Assembly (NCBI GenBank): GCA_002784045.1
Contig: PFJX01000081.1
Location: 38,566-102,565, forward strand
Source of the DNA: Hydrogenophilales bacterium CG_4_10_14_3_um_filter_63_21
GTDB taxonomy: Bacteria > Pseudomonadota > Gammaproteobacteria > Burkholderiales > Thiobacillaceae
Length of the DNA: 64,000 nucleotides
Reading direction: 5' to 3'
In this document: positions 54,057-63,450 of the stretch, in pieces
How the letters are laid out: each line of letters begins with the position of its first letter
How positions within the stretch are numbered: the first letter of the stretch is position 1
Position numbers and translations under genes: made by a program
The notes under the pieces: model-generated
The model's input: only the letters and a program-made list of their open reading frames with translations
Told to the model about the DNA's origin: nothing
The model's database searches: none

Positions 54057-54482
54057 TTACAGATCGCTGCTGAATGGCACCTTGGCCACGGCGCCATCGA
54101 TCTCCACGGCCATGACCCAGTGGCGCCGGCCGCTGACGCAGATCGGCAGCGTCACGCGGGCGCGGAAGACGCCGTCGCCATCGGCGCGCAGGGTGTAGAG
54201 GTTGAAGCCCATGTCCATGCCTTCCATGGTGAAGCGTGCCTGTACTTTCCTGGCGCCGGCCGCCTTCACCCAAACCTGAAAGGGCTGCAGCGGTTTCACT
54301 GGGCCACTCAGGCCAATGCTGACTTCATGGCCCAGCAAACGGGTATGGCAACCCGCCACCAGATCGGCGCAGGGCAAGGTCAACGTGGCGGTCGGGACAT
54401 CCTCGCCACCGCGCCAGAGCACCACGGCGGCGAGGCCGATGATGAGCAGCGGCAGCACGGTCCACAGCGCTTTCATTTTCAT
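54057..54482 (-). CDS. Membrane-anchored FixH/YtkA-like protein
   Basis: 141 residues from ATG 54482 (GGAG upstream; a long Arg/Pro-rich extension of the frame to 54869 lies in the Nudix gene and is rejected). One N-terminal helix (ALWTVLPLLIIGLAAVVLW), then a beta-sandwich-like domain with FTMEGMDMGFNLYTL. The 'MxxMDM' strand resembles FixH/YtkA-type proteins, which often sit near copper or cytochrome oxidase genes. Two Cys (CADLVAGC) could form a disulfide or metal site. The ATG overlaps the Nudix stop (ATGA). The function is not established. Confidence 0.6.
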   Translation of the reverse strand: MKMKALWTVLPLLIIGLAAVVLWRGGEDVPTATLTLPCADLVAGCHTRLLGHEVSIGLSGPVKPLQPFQVWVKAAGARKVQARFTMEGMDMGFNLYTLRADGDGVFRARVTLPICVSGRRHWVMAVEIDGAVAKVPFSSDL

Positions 54483-55417
54483 GACGATCTCCATGCGGCG
54501 CTTTTCAGGGCGACACCCTGTGCGCCCGCCGCGCGAGCCCGTGCCAGCTCGTTGGGCGAAAGCCCGCCTAGGGCATAGACCGGAAGCGGGTAATCGGCCA
54601 ACCATGCCGCGAAGCGTTCCCAGCCGAGGCTTTCGGCGCCGGGATGGCTGGGGGTGGGCAGCACTGGCGAGAGCACCACGAAGTCGACGCCCAGTTGCGC
54701 CGCCCGTGCCAGTTCCTCGGGGCCGTGGCAGGAGGCTGCGAGCAGTGCGACTTCCGGGCGGGTCTCCAGGCGCATGAGTTGGGTGGCGCTGAGGTGCAGG
54801 CCGCAGCCCAGTTCCGCGGCCAGGGCGGCGTCGGCGTTGAGCATCAGGTCGGCGCCGTGGGCGCGGCAACGGGCGTCCGTTTCACGCGCCAAATCTTTGA
54901 ATGCTTCGGGCGCGAGGAACTTCTCGCGCAGTTGCAGCAGGCGCAGCCCGCCCGCCAAGCGTTGCTCCAGACGTTCCAGAAACACCTCGACGCCGAGATT
55001 TTCCACATCCGAAATGGCGTATTCCAGGGGCAGTTGCAAGGCTTTCAGAATGGGGCCGTTGGCGGACAGGATCGGCTCGACTTCGGGCTTGCGGGCTTGG
55101 CACCAAGCCAGCGCCTGGCCTTCGCGCGGATGCGGCTCGCCCAGCCATTCGCTCACCCGGAAGAAGCGCAGCATGACGTGGGCATGGGGGTAGCGATAAG
55201 CGCGCTTGAGCCAGGGCCAGGCCGTGGCCACCCGGATGCCGAGTTCTTCCCGCAATTCCCGATCCAGGGCGTCGCGCGCGGACTCGCCGGCTTCCACCTT
55301 GCCGCCGGGAAACTCCCACCAGCCGGCATAAGCCTTGCCGGCAGGCCGGCTCGCCATGAGAAAAGAGCCGTCCGGGCGTTCGATGACGGCGGCGGCGACT
55401 TCAACGAGTGGGGCCAT
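54479..55417 (-). CDS. Nudix hydrolase fused to a ThiE-like domain
   Basis: 312 residues. Residues 1-130 are a MutT-type Nudix domain with the box GGKVEAGESARDALDRELREELGI (core GGKVEAGESARDALDRELRE), which fits removal of oxidised dGTP. Residues 140-312 form a TIM-barrel-like ThiE/TenI domain (LRLLQLREK, LHLSATQLM, HGPEELARAAQLGVDFVVLS, YALGGLSPNE). The latter lacks clear proof of thiamine-phosphate synthase activity. Such fusions are common in beta- and gammaproteobacteria, where the role of the second half is uncertain. Confidence 0.9.
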   Translation of the reverse strand: MAPLVEVAAAVIERPDGSFLMASRPAGKAYAGWWEFPGGKVEAGESARDALDRELREELGIRVATAWPWLKRAYRYPHAHVMLRFFRVSEWLGEPHPREGQALAWCQARKPEVEPILSANGPILKALQLPLEYAISDVENLGVEVFLERLEQRLAGGLRLLQLREKFLAPEAFKDLARETDARCRAHGADLMLNADAALAAELGCGLHLSATQLMRLETRPEVALLAASCHGPEELARAAQLGVDFVVLSPVLPTPSHPGAESLGWERFAAWLADYPLPVYALGGLSPNELARARAAGAQGVALKSAAWRSS

Positions 55418-55491
55418 GTGCTGAGGTTGCGAGAAAGGAGTAAGCCAGATTGTGGAAGGCTACCTGGCGACTGGAGATGCCCGGCTCTAGC

Positions 55492-55740
55492 CTACAAGGG
55501 CTGCTCACCTTGCGTGCTTTCCAGGCGCGCCAGACGGGCTTCCAGTTCCTGCAATTTTTCACGGGTGCGCCCCAAAACCTGCGCCTGCACATCGAATTCC
55601 TCGCGGGTCACCAGATCGAGCCGGGACAGCCAGGCGGCGAGGCTCGCCTTGAGGTTCTTCTCCACATCGCGGGCCGGTGTCATGGCCAGCACTTCGGAGA
55701 CTTTGGCCGCCATATCAGCGGCGATCTTTTGTTTGAACAC
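55492..55740 (-). CDS. ubiK: Ubiquinone biosynthesis accessory factor UbiK
   Basis: 82 residues from GTG 55740 ([14 protein letters not shown]), chosen because GGGAG lies 6 bases upstream and the family begins 'mfnp'. The C-terminal coiled coil has the conserved [20 protein letters not shown], then [14 protein letters not shown]. UbiK binds UbiJ and lipids and helps the Ubi complex. The open frame continues upstream into repeat sequence, which is not coding. Confidence 0.93.
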   Translation of the reverse strand: MFKQKIAADMAAKVSEVLAMTPARDVEKNLKASLAAWLSRLDLVTREEFDVQAQVLGRTREKLQELEARLARLESTQGEQPL

Positions 55741-55775
55741 GGCGCACTCCCAGGGGTTGAAATCACGCCGGAAGT

Positions 55776-55830
55776 TTAGCGTGAAACAAGCTCGCGCCCC
55801 CACTGTAGCGCCGGCTTTATGGCCCGAAGG
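55776..55830. repeat. Dispersed intergenic repeat, copy D
   Basis: Opens with the same 23 bases as the copies at 41431 and 41504 (TTAGCGTGAAACAAGCTCGC is the first 20), then CACTGTAGCGCCGGC. Beyond it, 55819-55915 has several GCCGG/CCGGC short inverted units such as GGCCCGAAGGGCC. Confidence 0.8.
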
Positions 55831-56043
55831 GCCGGTATCCTTTAGGGCCAGCCGGCTTCGTGGGCCTAATCAGGAAGACGCCGACTTACCGGCTTTATCA
55901 GGAAGCCGGCGCGACCAGGGCGCCCGTTTCCCGCCGCGCGAAGACAGTGCAATGGATGGAGCCGGTGCACCAATAAAGCGCGCGGTCCTGCATCAAGATC
56001 GAACATTTGTTTTCAATTGTTTGATTTTTAACAACTTTTTAAG

Positions 56044-56060
56044 TTGGCATGGCTCGTGCT
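56044..56060 (+). promoter_or_regulatory. Sigma-54 promoter of the TIGR02001-glnK-amtB operon
   Basis: TTGGCATGGCTCGTGCT against YTGGCACGRNNNTTGCW: GG at 56046-56047 and GC at 56058-56059 with the exact 10-bp spacing; 15 of 17 positions agree. It is 45 bp before ATG 56105 and precedes nitrogen genes, which are classic NtrC/sigma-54 targets. Confidence 0.75.
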
Positions 56061-56104
56061 TTAAGAGGACGTGCACCATCGCACCATTCCTCTGGAGAAC
56101 CGCC

Positions 56105-56869
56105 ATGAAAAAACTGCCTTACCTGCTCGTTCTGTCCGGCCTGATCTCCGCGCCCGCGCTCGCCGAAGACAGCCCCCATAGCCTGTCCGCCAACGTGAGC
56201 ATGACTTCCGACTATGTCTTTCGTGGCATTTCGCAAAGCAGTGGTGATCCTGCAATCCAGGGTGGCTTCGACTACTCGCACAGCAGCGGCCTCTATCTCG
56301 GCACCTGGGGTTCCAATGTCAGTTGGATCAAGGATTTCCAGGGCTATCAAAATGGCAGCCTGGAACTGGACCTGTACGGCGGCTTCCGCAATTCCATCGG
56401 CGATACCGGCGTCAGCTACGATGTTGGCGTCGTTAGCTACATGTATCCGGGTGAAAAGGCGGGCGCCACCGACGCCGATACCACCGAGGTCTACGCCTCC
56501 CTGGGCTGGAAGTGGTTCTCCCTCAAATACTCATACGCCACCAGCAGCGGCACCTTCGGCTTCGCCAATGCCCGTGGCTCGAACTACCTGGATCTGTCGG
56601 CCAGCGTACCCATCGGCGAGACCGGTCTGACTGCCGGCGCACATTGGGGCACCTTCAAGTTCAAGAACAATGGCCCGCAAGACTATGACGACTGGAAAGT
56701 CAGCCTTGCCTATGACCTGGGCCAAGCCTCCAAGTCCATGTCTGGCGTAACCATCGGTATCGCCTACACGGACACCGATGCAACCAGCGCCAATTGGCGA
56801 AACATCACTGCTGACGCCACCGATCTCAGCAAGAGCGCAACTTCGCTTTGGATCGCCAAATCCTTCTAA
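56105..56869 (+). CDS. TIGR02001-family outer-membrane protein
   Basis: 254 residues from ATG 56105 (CTGGAG upstream). Signal peptide LLVLSGLISAPALA, then SANVSMTSDYVFRGISQSSG, the family's hallmark start, followed by a barrel-like series of strands ending in WIAKSF. These proteins often precede glnK-amtB in proteobacteria, and the sigma-54 promoter in front supports nitrogen-limited expression. A pore role for ammonium or small N compounds is a guess. A frame open from 54644 is chance. Confidence 0.88.
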   Translation: MKKLPYLLVLSGLISAPALAEDSPHSLSANVSMTSDYVFRGISQSSGDPAIQGGFDYSHSSGLYLGTWGSNVSWIKDFQGYQNGSLELDLYGGFRNSIGDTGVSYDVGVVSYMYPGEKAGATDADTTEVYASLGWKWFSLKYSYATSSGTFGFANARGSNYLDLSASVPIGETGLTAGAHWGTFKFKNNGPQDYDDWKVSLAYDLGQASKSMSGVTIGIAYTDTDATSANWRNITADATDLSKSATSLWIAKSF

Positions 56870-57265
<396 letters not shown>

Positions 57266-57277
57266 GGAGAAACGATC

Positions 57278-58801
57278 ATGAAACGCTTATTTGCGACATT
57301 GATGTTGCTAGGCTCGCTGGGGTTTTCCGGTGTGGCCCTGTCAGAGGATGCGCCGGCGCCGGCCCTCGCCGCCACGGTCGACGCGGCTACCGCCCCCGCG
57401 GCGGATGCGAGCGCGCCCAGCGCCGCCCCGGTTGCCGCCACGCCAGCGCCAGCGGCCGCCGCCCCGGCTCCCGCGCCCACCCCGAACAAGGGCGACACCG
57501 CCTGGATGCTGGTCGCCACCCTGCTGGTGATCATGATGTCCATACCCGGCCTGGCGCTGTTCTACGGCGGCCTGGTGCGCAGCAAGAACATGCTGTCGAT
57601 TCTCATGCAGGTGTTCTCGATCTTCGCGCTGATCACCGTGCTGTGGGCCATCTACGGCTACTCACTGGCGTTCACCCAGGGCAATGCCTTCATCGGCGGC
57701 TTCGACCGGCTGTTCCTCAAGGGCATCTTCGACCCGGTGAGCGGCAGCGTCGCCAACGCCGCCACCTTCAGCAAGGGCGTGGTGATTCCCGAGTTCGCCT
57801 TCGTCGCCTTCCAGGCCACCTTCGCCGCCATCACCGTGGCGCTGACCGTGGGCGCCTTCGCGGAACGCATGAAGTTCTCCGCCGTGCTGCTGTTCGCGGC
57901 CCTGTGGTTCACCTTTGCCTACCTGCCGATGGCGCACATGGTCTGGTTCTGGCCCGGCCCGGATGCGTATACCGACGCCAATGCGGGCGCGGCCGCGACA
58001 GCGGTTTCAGGCTGGCTGTTCCAGAAGGGCGCGCTCGACTTCGCGGGCGGCACCGTGGTGCATATCAACGCCGGTATCGCCGGCCTGGTGGGCGCCATCG
58101 TGGTGGGCAAACGCATCGGCTACGGCCGCGAGGCCTACACCCCGCACAGCCTGACCATGACCATGATCGGCGCTTCCCTGTTGTGGGTGGGCTGGTTCGG
58201 CTTTAACGCCGGCTCCGCGTTGGAAGCGGGCGGCACGGCGGCGCTGGCCTTCATCAACACCCTCAACGCGACGGCCGCGGCGGCGCTGACCTGGACCTTC
58301 GCCGAGTGGCTGATGAAGGGCAAGCCCTCCATGCTGGGCGCGGCGTCCGGCGCGGTAGCCGGCCTGGTGGCGATCACCCCGGCCTGCGGCTGGGTGGGCG
58401 TCGGCGGTGCCCTGGCGATCGGCGCGCTGGCGGGGGTGGTCTGCCTGTGGGGCGTGACCGGCCTGAAGAAGATGCTGGGCGCGGATGACGCACTCGATGT
58501 GTTCGGCATCCACGGCATCGGCGGCATCCTCGGCGCGCTGCTGACCGGGGTGTTCAACACCTGGGCCCTGGGCGGCACCGGCATCATCGACTACGTCAAC
58601 AACAAGGTGATCGACACCGAAATCGGCGCGCAGCTCTGGATCCAAGCGCAGGCCGTCGGTACCGCGATCATCTGGTCTGGCGTGGTGGCCTTCGTCGTGT
58701 TCAAGCTGATCGACATGACCATGGGTCTGCGAGTCCCGGAAGAACAGGAACGCGAAGGCCTCGACACCGCCAACCACGGCGAGCGAGCCTACAACTACTG
58801 A
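57278..58801 (+). CDS. amtB: Ammonium transporter AmtB
   Basis: 507 residues. Signal peptide, then an Ala/Pro-rich spacer (about 25-80), then 11 membrane helices starting at GDTAWMLVATLLVIMMSIPG. The substrate path has the twin His (INAGIAGLVGAIVVGKR preceded by VVH; DVFGIHGIGG with the second His). WFGFNAGSALEAGG is the family signature. It conducts ammonium under limitation and is gated by GlnK. The Ala/Pro spacer before the first helix is longer than in E. coli AmtB but common in betaproteobacteria. Confidence 0.97.
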   Translation: MKRLFATLMLLGSLGFSGVALSEDAPAPALAATVDAATAPAADASAPSAAPVAATPAPAAAAPAPAPTPNKGDTAWMLVATLLVIMMSIPGLALFYGGLVRSKNMLSILMQVFSIFALITVLWAIYGYSLAFTQGNAFIGGFDRLFLKGIFDPVSGSVANAATFSKGVVIPEFAFVAFQATFAAITVALTVGAFAERMKFSAVLLFAALWFTFAYLPMAHMVWFWPGPDAYTDANAGAAATAVSGWLFQKGALDFAGGTVVHINAGIAGLVGAIVVGKRIGYGREAYTPHSLTMTMIGASLLWVGWFGFNAGSALEAGGTAALAFINTLNATAAAALTWTFAEWLMKGKPSMLGAASGAVAGLVAITPACGWVGVGGALAIGALAGVVCLWGVTGLKKMLGADDALDVFGIHGIGGILGALLTGVFNTWALGGTGIIDYVNNKVIDTEIGAQLWIQAQAVGTAIIWSGVVAFVVFKLIDMTMGLRVPEEQEREGLDTANHGERAYNY

Positions 58802-58884
58802 TCTTTCAGCGGCACGCGCTAACACCACGAAGCGCCGCAAGGACCAAGCGCCAAGTTAGCCTGAAATACCGCTAACGATCCACA

Positions 58885-58925
58885 AAATCCCCCATAAGCC
58901 TCAATGGCTTATGGGGGATTTCTCA
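58885..58925 (+). terminator. Strong terminator after amtB
   Basis: 16-bp perfect stem: AAATCCCCCATAAGCC, loop TCAAT, GGCTTATGGGGGATTT, then CTC. Placed 84 bp after the amtB stop; the T run is part of the stem. Confidence 0.85.
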
Positions 58926-59052
58926 TTGCCTGAAAATTCTTCCGCGGCAGCGGCAGCGCCCACCCCCGGCTACCCCGCCACGCCTCCAGCCTTCATTGGC
59001 ATCGGCGTCAGCTACTGCAAGAACCCGGCCAGGCCAAGAATCTACGAAAAAA

Positions 59053-59066
59053 TTGATCCACATCAA
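59053..59066 (+). promoter_or_regulatory. FNR/ANR-type box
   Basis: TTGATCCACATCAA is a perfect match to TTGATNNNNATCAA. It lies 134 bp before the AbrB-like gene's ATG. A class-II site would place the start of transcription near 59100. Anaerobic activation is inferred. Confidence 0.75.
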
Positions 59067-59199
59067 ATTTGATGTGTGATTTTCAGAACATGCAGCCCCG
59101 AGGTAAGACCCGAGGTACGAGTAACTTTCGACAGCCGGTAAGTTTGTACCGGAAACACCCCCCGCTCTTGCTTTGAAACGCGACATTGGAGGAGAAACG

Positions 59200-59412
59200 A
59201 TGCGCACCAAGCTCTTGTTCACCCTGGCCGCCCTTGGGCTGGCCGCCACATCCGCGCAAGCCCGTGGAGCCGTCACCGGAGAAAATGTCAAACTCTCAAG
59301 GCGTGGCCAGATCAGCATCCCCAAATGGGTGCGCGAAACAGCGCACCTTACCGAGAGGATGGAGTTCCTGGTGCCCTACCTGGACGGGCAAAGCTTTGGG
59401 CCACGTTATTGA
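59200..59412 (+). CDS. Secreted small protein with AbrB-like domain
   Basis: 70 residues from ATG 59200 with GGAGGAG at ideal distance. Residues 1-21 are a typical signal peptide with an AxA end (LLFTLAALGLAATSAQA). The mature part holds VKLSRRGQISIPKWVRETA, which closely follows the AbrB/MazE swapped-hairpin pattern 'l..kGQitIPk.vRe', then ERMEFLVPYLDGQSF as the second strand pair. AbrB domains normally bind DNA in the cytoplasm, so a secretion signal is odd. No internal start gives a cytoplasmic form. Alternatively the fold is reused for binding in the periplasm. No toxin gene is adjacent. Confidence 0.65.
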   Translation: MRTKLLFTLAALGLAATSAQARGAVTGENVKLSRRGQISIPKWVRETAHLTERMEFLVPYLDGQSFGPRY

Positions 59413-59427
59413 GGAAGGAGGAAACGC

Positions 59428-60222
59428 TCACTTAGCTGCCGGCTTGGCGGCAGAAGTTGCCTTAGCTTCAGCCACCATGTAATCCACCGCCACCTTGGTG
59501 TCGGCATCAGACAACTTTACGTTGCCACCCTTGGCGGGGCCACCAAAACTGCCGTTGATCGCGGCGTTGTACAGGTATTCCTTGCCTTCCTTGAGCAGCG
59601 GCGCCCAGGCCTTGGCATCGTTCAACTTCTGCGCGCCGGTCACGGCGGTGTCGTGGCAGGAAGCGCAGTTCTCGGCATAAACGCCCTTGCCGCGCACCAG
59701 GTCGGCGGCACTGGGCTCCAACTCCTTCTTCAGAATCGGCTGGAAATTTGCCCCAGCGGCATTGGCCATATGCACGATCCCACGCGCCACTTCAATGTCG
59801 GAAAGATCAGGGTCGCCGCCACGCGACGGCATCTTGTTGAAGCCCTTGAGCGCATGGTCGAGCAGCGTGCCATAACCCTGGGCGATCCGCTTGCCCCAGG
59901 CCGCCTTCTCCTTGAATTTGGGTGAACCCAGCGCGCCGGATTCATGGCAGCCGAAACAAACCTCGGCATACACGGCCTCGCCGGAACGCTCTGCGCGGGG
60001 AGCGTTTGGATCCACGGCCACGGAAACGCCGAATGGCTTGATCCGCTCGCGCACGGCTTTGTCTGCCAGGGGGGTCGGATCCGGCGTCCCCATACCGGCC
60101 CGCACGCCGAGCACCAGCATCACGATCAGGAAAATCGCCAGGCCCGGCGCGAACAATCCGCCCAACGTAGCCAACAAGAAATCCTTCGGCGTGGTTTTGG
60201 TCATTTCGATGTGATCGGACAT
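59428..60222 (-). CDS. Di-heme cytochrome c5-family protein, membrane-anchored
   Basis: 264 residues. N-terminal anchor helix (GLFAPGLAIFLIVMLVLGV) then two CxxCH sites: CFGCH (about 89-93) and CASCH (about 193-197), each followed by the 'KMPSRGG/aMp.kGg' Met ligand stretch (FNKMPSRGGDPDLSD; GGPAKGGNVKLSD). It resembles the cytochrome c5 (CytC555/CycB) group, which carries electrons to oxidases. Ala/Lys-rich end. It converges on the AbrB-like gene; the two stops are 16 bp apart. Confidence 0.9.
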   Translation of the reverse strand: MSDHIEMTKTTPKDFLLATLGGLFAPGLAIFLIVMLVLGVRAGMGTPDPTPLADKAVRERIKPFGVSVAVDPNAPRAERSGEAVYAEVCFGCHESGALGSPKFKEKAAWGKRIAQGYGTLLDHALKGFNKMPSRGGDPDLSDIEVARGIVHMANAAGANFQPILKKELEPSAADLVRGKGVYAENCASCHDTAVTGAQKLNDAKAWAPLLKEGKEYLYNAAINGSFGGPAKGGNVKLSDADTKVAVDYMVAEAKATSAAKPAAK

Positions 60223-60319
60223 GGCGAGCTCTTAGCCTGAATCAAGTTGAGTAACCGCGCGATTATAAGAGCAATGCCCCGCCGACCGAAAGGCTGCTGT
60301 GCTATCCTCACCGGCCTTC

Positions 60320-60396
60320 GCGCCCGTAGCTCAGATGGATAGAGTACTGCCCTCCGAAGGCAGGGGTCGCGCGTTCGAATCGCGCCGGGCGCACCA
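60320..60396 (+). tRNA. tRNA-Arg (anticodon CCG)
   Basis: 77 bases including an encoded CCA. Acceptor GCGCCCG pairs with CGGGCGC; D arm GCTCAGATGGATAGAGT; anticodon stem CTGCC/GGCAG around loop CTCCGAA, giving anticodon CCG; T arm GCGCG TTCGAAT CGCGC. It reads the CGG arginine codon, which is frequent in this GC-rich genome. Confidence 0.97.
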
Positions 60397-60597
60397 ATAG
60401 AATCAAAGAACGAACGGTTCTTGCCTGACGCAGGCCATTGCAGTGGATCACCGAGCCAACATCTGGCTTCTCTCGGCTTCATCGTGGAAATAAAACTGCG
60501 CGGCGGCAGGCCAATCGCACACGAAGCCGTGCATACACTGGCAAGGCGCGGTATTTCTGGCTAAGAATTCAAGCTTTCAACTTTGTTGAGTTGCGTC

Positions 60598-61959
60598 ATG
60601 TCGCGCCTTGTTTCATCACCTTTTCCCCGCTCCCTCGAAGACGCTCTGTCACGCCGCGATTTCCTCTGGCTCATGGGGGTGGCTGGCTCCGCCTTGCTGT
60701 TGCCGCTCTCCGGCTGCGCGGTTGACCCCGTAACCGGGCAGAAGACCTTGGTGGGGATGTCCGAAGACCAGGAAAAAAGCCTCGACAAAAGCCAGTCGCC
60801 CAGCCAGTTTTCTTCCGACCTGGGCGCGGTCCAGGATGCCGGCCTGAATGGCTACATGCAGGATGTCGGCACGACGCTGTGGAGCAAATCACATCGCCCG
60901 CAGATGCCTTACTCGGCGCGCGTGCTCAATGCCAATTACGTCAATGCCTATACTTTCCCCGGCGGCAGCATGGGGGTCACCCGCGGGATCATGCTGGAGA
61001 TGCAGAACGAGGACGAACTCGCCGCGCTGATGGGGCATGAGATCGGCCATGTGAATGCACGCCACGCGGCAGAACGCGCCGGCAAGGAAATGCTCACCAA
61101 TGTGGCGTTGGTCGTGGCCAACGTGGCCATCGCCAGTTCAGAAAATGGCCAGCAATACCTGCCCCTGCTGCAACCCCTGAGCCAGATCGGTGCCTCCGCT
61201 TTGCTCGCCAAATACAGCCGCGACAACGAGCGCGAGGCGGACAGCCTGGGGATGGATTACATGGTGGCGGGCGACTACAACCCGGACGGCATGGTCGGTC
61301 TGATGAACATGCTGCGCGGCGAAGCCCAGCAAAAACCCAGCCTGCTGGAAACCATGTTCGCCTCGCACCCGATGCGCGAGGAGCGCTATCAAACCGCCCG
61401 CCGTACCGCCGAACAGAAATACACCAGCCAGCGCGGCCGCCCGCCGAAGCGCGAACGCTACCTGGACAACACCGCCGGCCTGCGCCGCCTTCAGCCGACG
61501 GTGGAGGCCTGCCAGAAGGGCGAGGCGCTGATGGCGAAGAAGGAGTTGCCGCAGGCGGAAGGACAGTTCGGCCTGGCCCTGCGCCATACGCCCAGCGATT
61601 ACGCCGCGAACGTGTTGATGGCCAAAGCCCTGATGGCGCAGAAGAAAAGCCAGGAAGCCGACAGCTACCTGGCTACCGCCAAATCGATCTATCCCGGCGA
61701 GGCCCAGGCCGTGCATCTGTCCGGCCTCGCCAAGCTTGCGTTGCGCCAACCGGAAGCCGCGCTGGCCGAATTCCATGCCTACGACAAGCTGCTGCCGGGC
61801 AATCCCACCACGCAATTCTTCATGGGAGCAGCCAGCGAAAACATGGGCAGGAAGCGTGACGCGGCCAACTTCTACTACCGCTATCTACAGAGCGGCGCCC
61901 AGGGCGGAGAAGCCCAGTTCGCCGTGGCCCGCCTCAAAGATTGGAAGGTGATCAAGTAA
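60598..61959 (+). CDS. M48 metalloprotease with TPR tail (BepA-like)
   Basis: 453 residues from ATG 60598 (an upstream in-frame TTG is less likely). Basic head, then a hydrophobic core and lipobox LLPLSGCAVDP, so probably a lipoprotein. Zinc site HEIGHVNARH with downstream NEREADSLG (third ligand Glu). The last 140 residues are TPR-like (EGQFGLALRHTPSDYAANVL). BepA-type proteases check outer-membrane protein assembly. psiE follows 22 bp later. Confidence 0.93.
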   Translation: MSRLVSSPFPRSLEDALSRRDFLWLMGVAGSALLLPLSGCAVDPVTGQKTLVGMSEDQEKSLDKSQSPSQFSSDLGAVQDAGLNGYMQDVGTTLWSKSHRPQMPYSARVLNANYVNAYTFPGGSMGVTRGIMLEMQNEDELAALMGHEIGHVNARHAAERAGKEMLTNVALVVANVAIASSENGQQYLPLLQPLSQIGASALLAKYSRDNEREADSLGMDYMVAGDYNPDGMVGLMNMLRGEAQQKPSLLETMFASHPMREERYQTARRTAEQKYTSQRGRPPKRERYLDNTAGLRRLQPTVEACQKGEALMAKKELPQAEGQFGLALRHTPSDYAANVLMAKALMAQKKSQEADSYLATAKSIYPGEAQAVHLSGLAKLALRQPEAALAEFHAYDKLLPGNPTTQFFMGAASENMGRKRDAANFYYRYLQSGAQGGEAQFAVARLKDWKVIK

Positions 61960-61981
61960 GCCACCAGTCAGGAGAACAACC

Positions 61982-62380
61982 ATGCGCCAGAACACCTTCG
62001 CCCAGCATGCCCAGAGCGTCCTCGGCTTCATCGAGTATGTCGGCTTGACGGTCATCACCGTCGCCACCGTGATCGCGGGTTCCATCGAGGTCAGCCAGAT
62101 GGCGACCGCGGGCCTGGTCACATTGGCCGATCTGCTGCTGCTGTTCCTTTACCTGGAAATCCTGGCGATGGTGGCCATGTACTTCGAGTCGGGGAAATTG
62201 CCGGTACGCTTCCCCGTCTACATCGCGATCGTCGCGCTGGCGCGTTACCTGGTGCTGGACATGAAGAACCTGGACATGTGGCAAATGCTCGGCGTTACCG
62301 CTTCCATTCTTCTGCTCACCCTGGCGGTGCTGGCCCTGCGTTATGGCCATGTGCGCTTTTCCTACGGCGAGCACGAGTAA
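61982..62380 (+). CDS. psiE: Phosphate-starvation-inducible PsiE family protein
   Basis: 132 residues, four membrane helices (e.g. VGLTVITVATVIAGSIEVSQ; LADLLLLFLYLEILAMVAMY). EILAMVAMYFESGKLPVRFP, with the conserved 'E...m..yf..g..pvrf' core, and ALARYLVLDMK match PsiE. Its function is unknown; in E. coli psiE is controlled by PhoB and cAMP. It is likely co-transcribed with the M48 protease. Confidence 0.92.
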   Translation: MRQNTFAQHAQSVLGFIEYVGLTVITVATVIAGSIEVSQMATAGLVTLADLLLLFLYLEILAMVAMYFESGKLPVRFPVYIAIVALARYLVLDMKNLDMWQMLGVTASILLLTLAVLALRYGHVRFSYGEHE

Positions 62381-62412
62381 GCCCGAATTCGCGGGGCGCG
62401 CACTGGAACAGA

Positions 62413-63339
<927 letters not shown>

Positions 63340-63406
63340 CTACCCACTCAGTACCCATTCAGGCGGCTGGGGTTGAGCCTGTCACTTACCCCCCTCCGCA
63401 GAGTAC

Positions 63407-63432
63407 AAAAAAGGGGCGACCGTAGTCGCCCC
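63407..63432 (-). terminator. Terminator after the hsp20 gene
   Basis: GGGGCGAC, loop CGTA, GTCGCCCC; on the minus strand the stem is followed by TTTTTT. It lies 19 bp beyond the hsp20 stop. Confidence 0.9.
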
Positions 63433-63450
63433 CAGGGGAGGTTTCAACGC

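Larger units (their letters stand above)
55741..56104. other. 364-bp gap with repeat and regulated promoter
   Basis: No gene. The left half is the dispersed repeat and related inverted units; the right half is AT-rich with a sigma-54-type promoter (56044-56060). TGCACCAATAAAGCGCG near 55965 is a possible, weak NtrC half-site. Confidence 0.6.
58802..59199. other. 398-bp gap between amtB and the AbrB-like gene
   Basis: No gene supported. Left part: amtB terminator. Right part: FNR-type box (59053-59066), an overlapping 18-bp palindrome CACATCAAATTTGATGTG (59059-59076), and GGAGGAG (59188-59194) before ATG 59200. A minus-strand frame at 58923-59324 has no ribosome site and no recognisable content. 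Confidence 0.6.

Noticed and set aside
54644-56104. Long N-terminal extension of the TIGR02001 frame
   Set aside because: Runs through the Nudix and ubiK genes and the repeat; the signal peptide begins at 56105.
58923-59324. 133-codon minus-strand frame between amtB and the AbrB-like gene
   Set aside because: No ribosome site, overlaps the FNR box and the plus-strand gene, no known motif.
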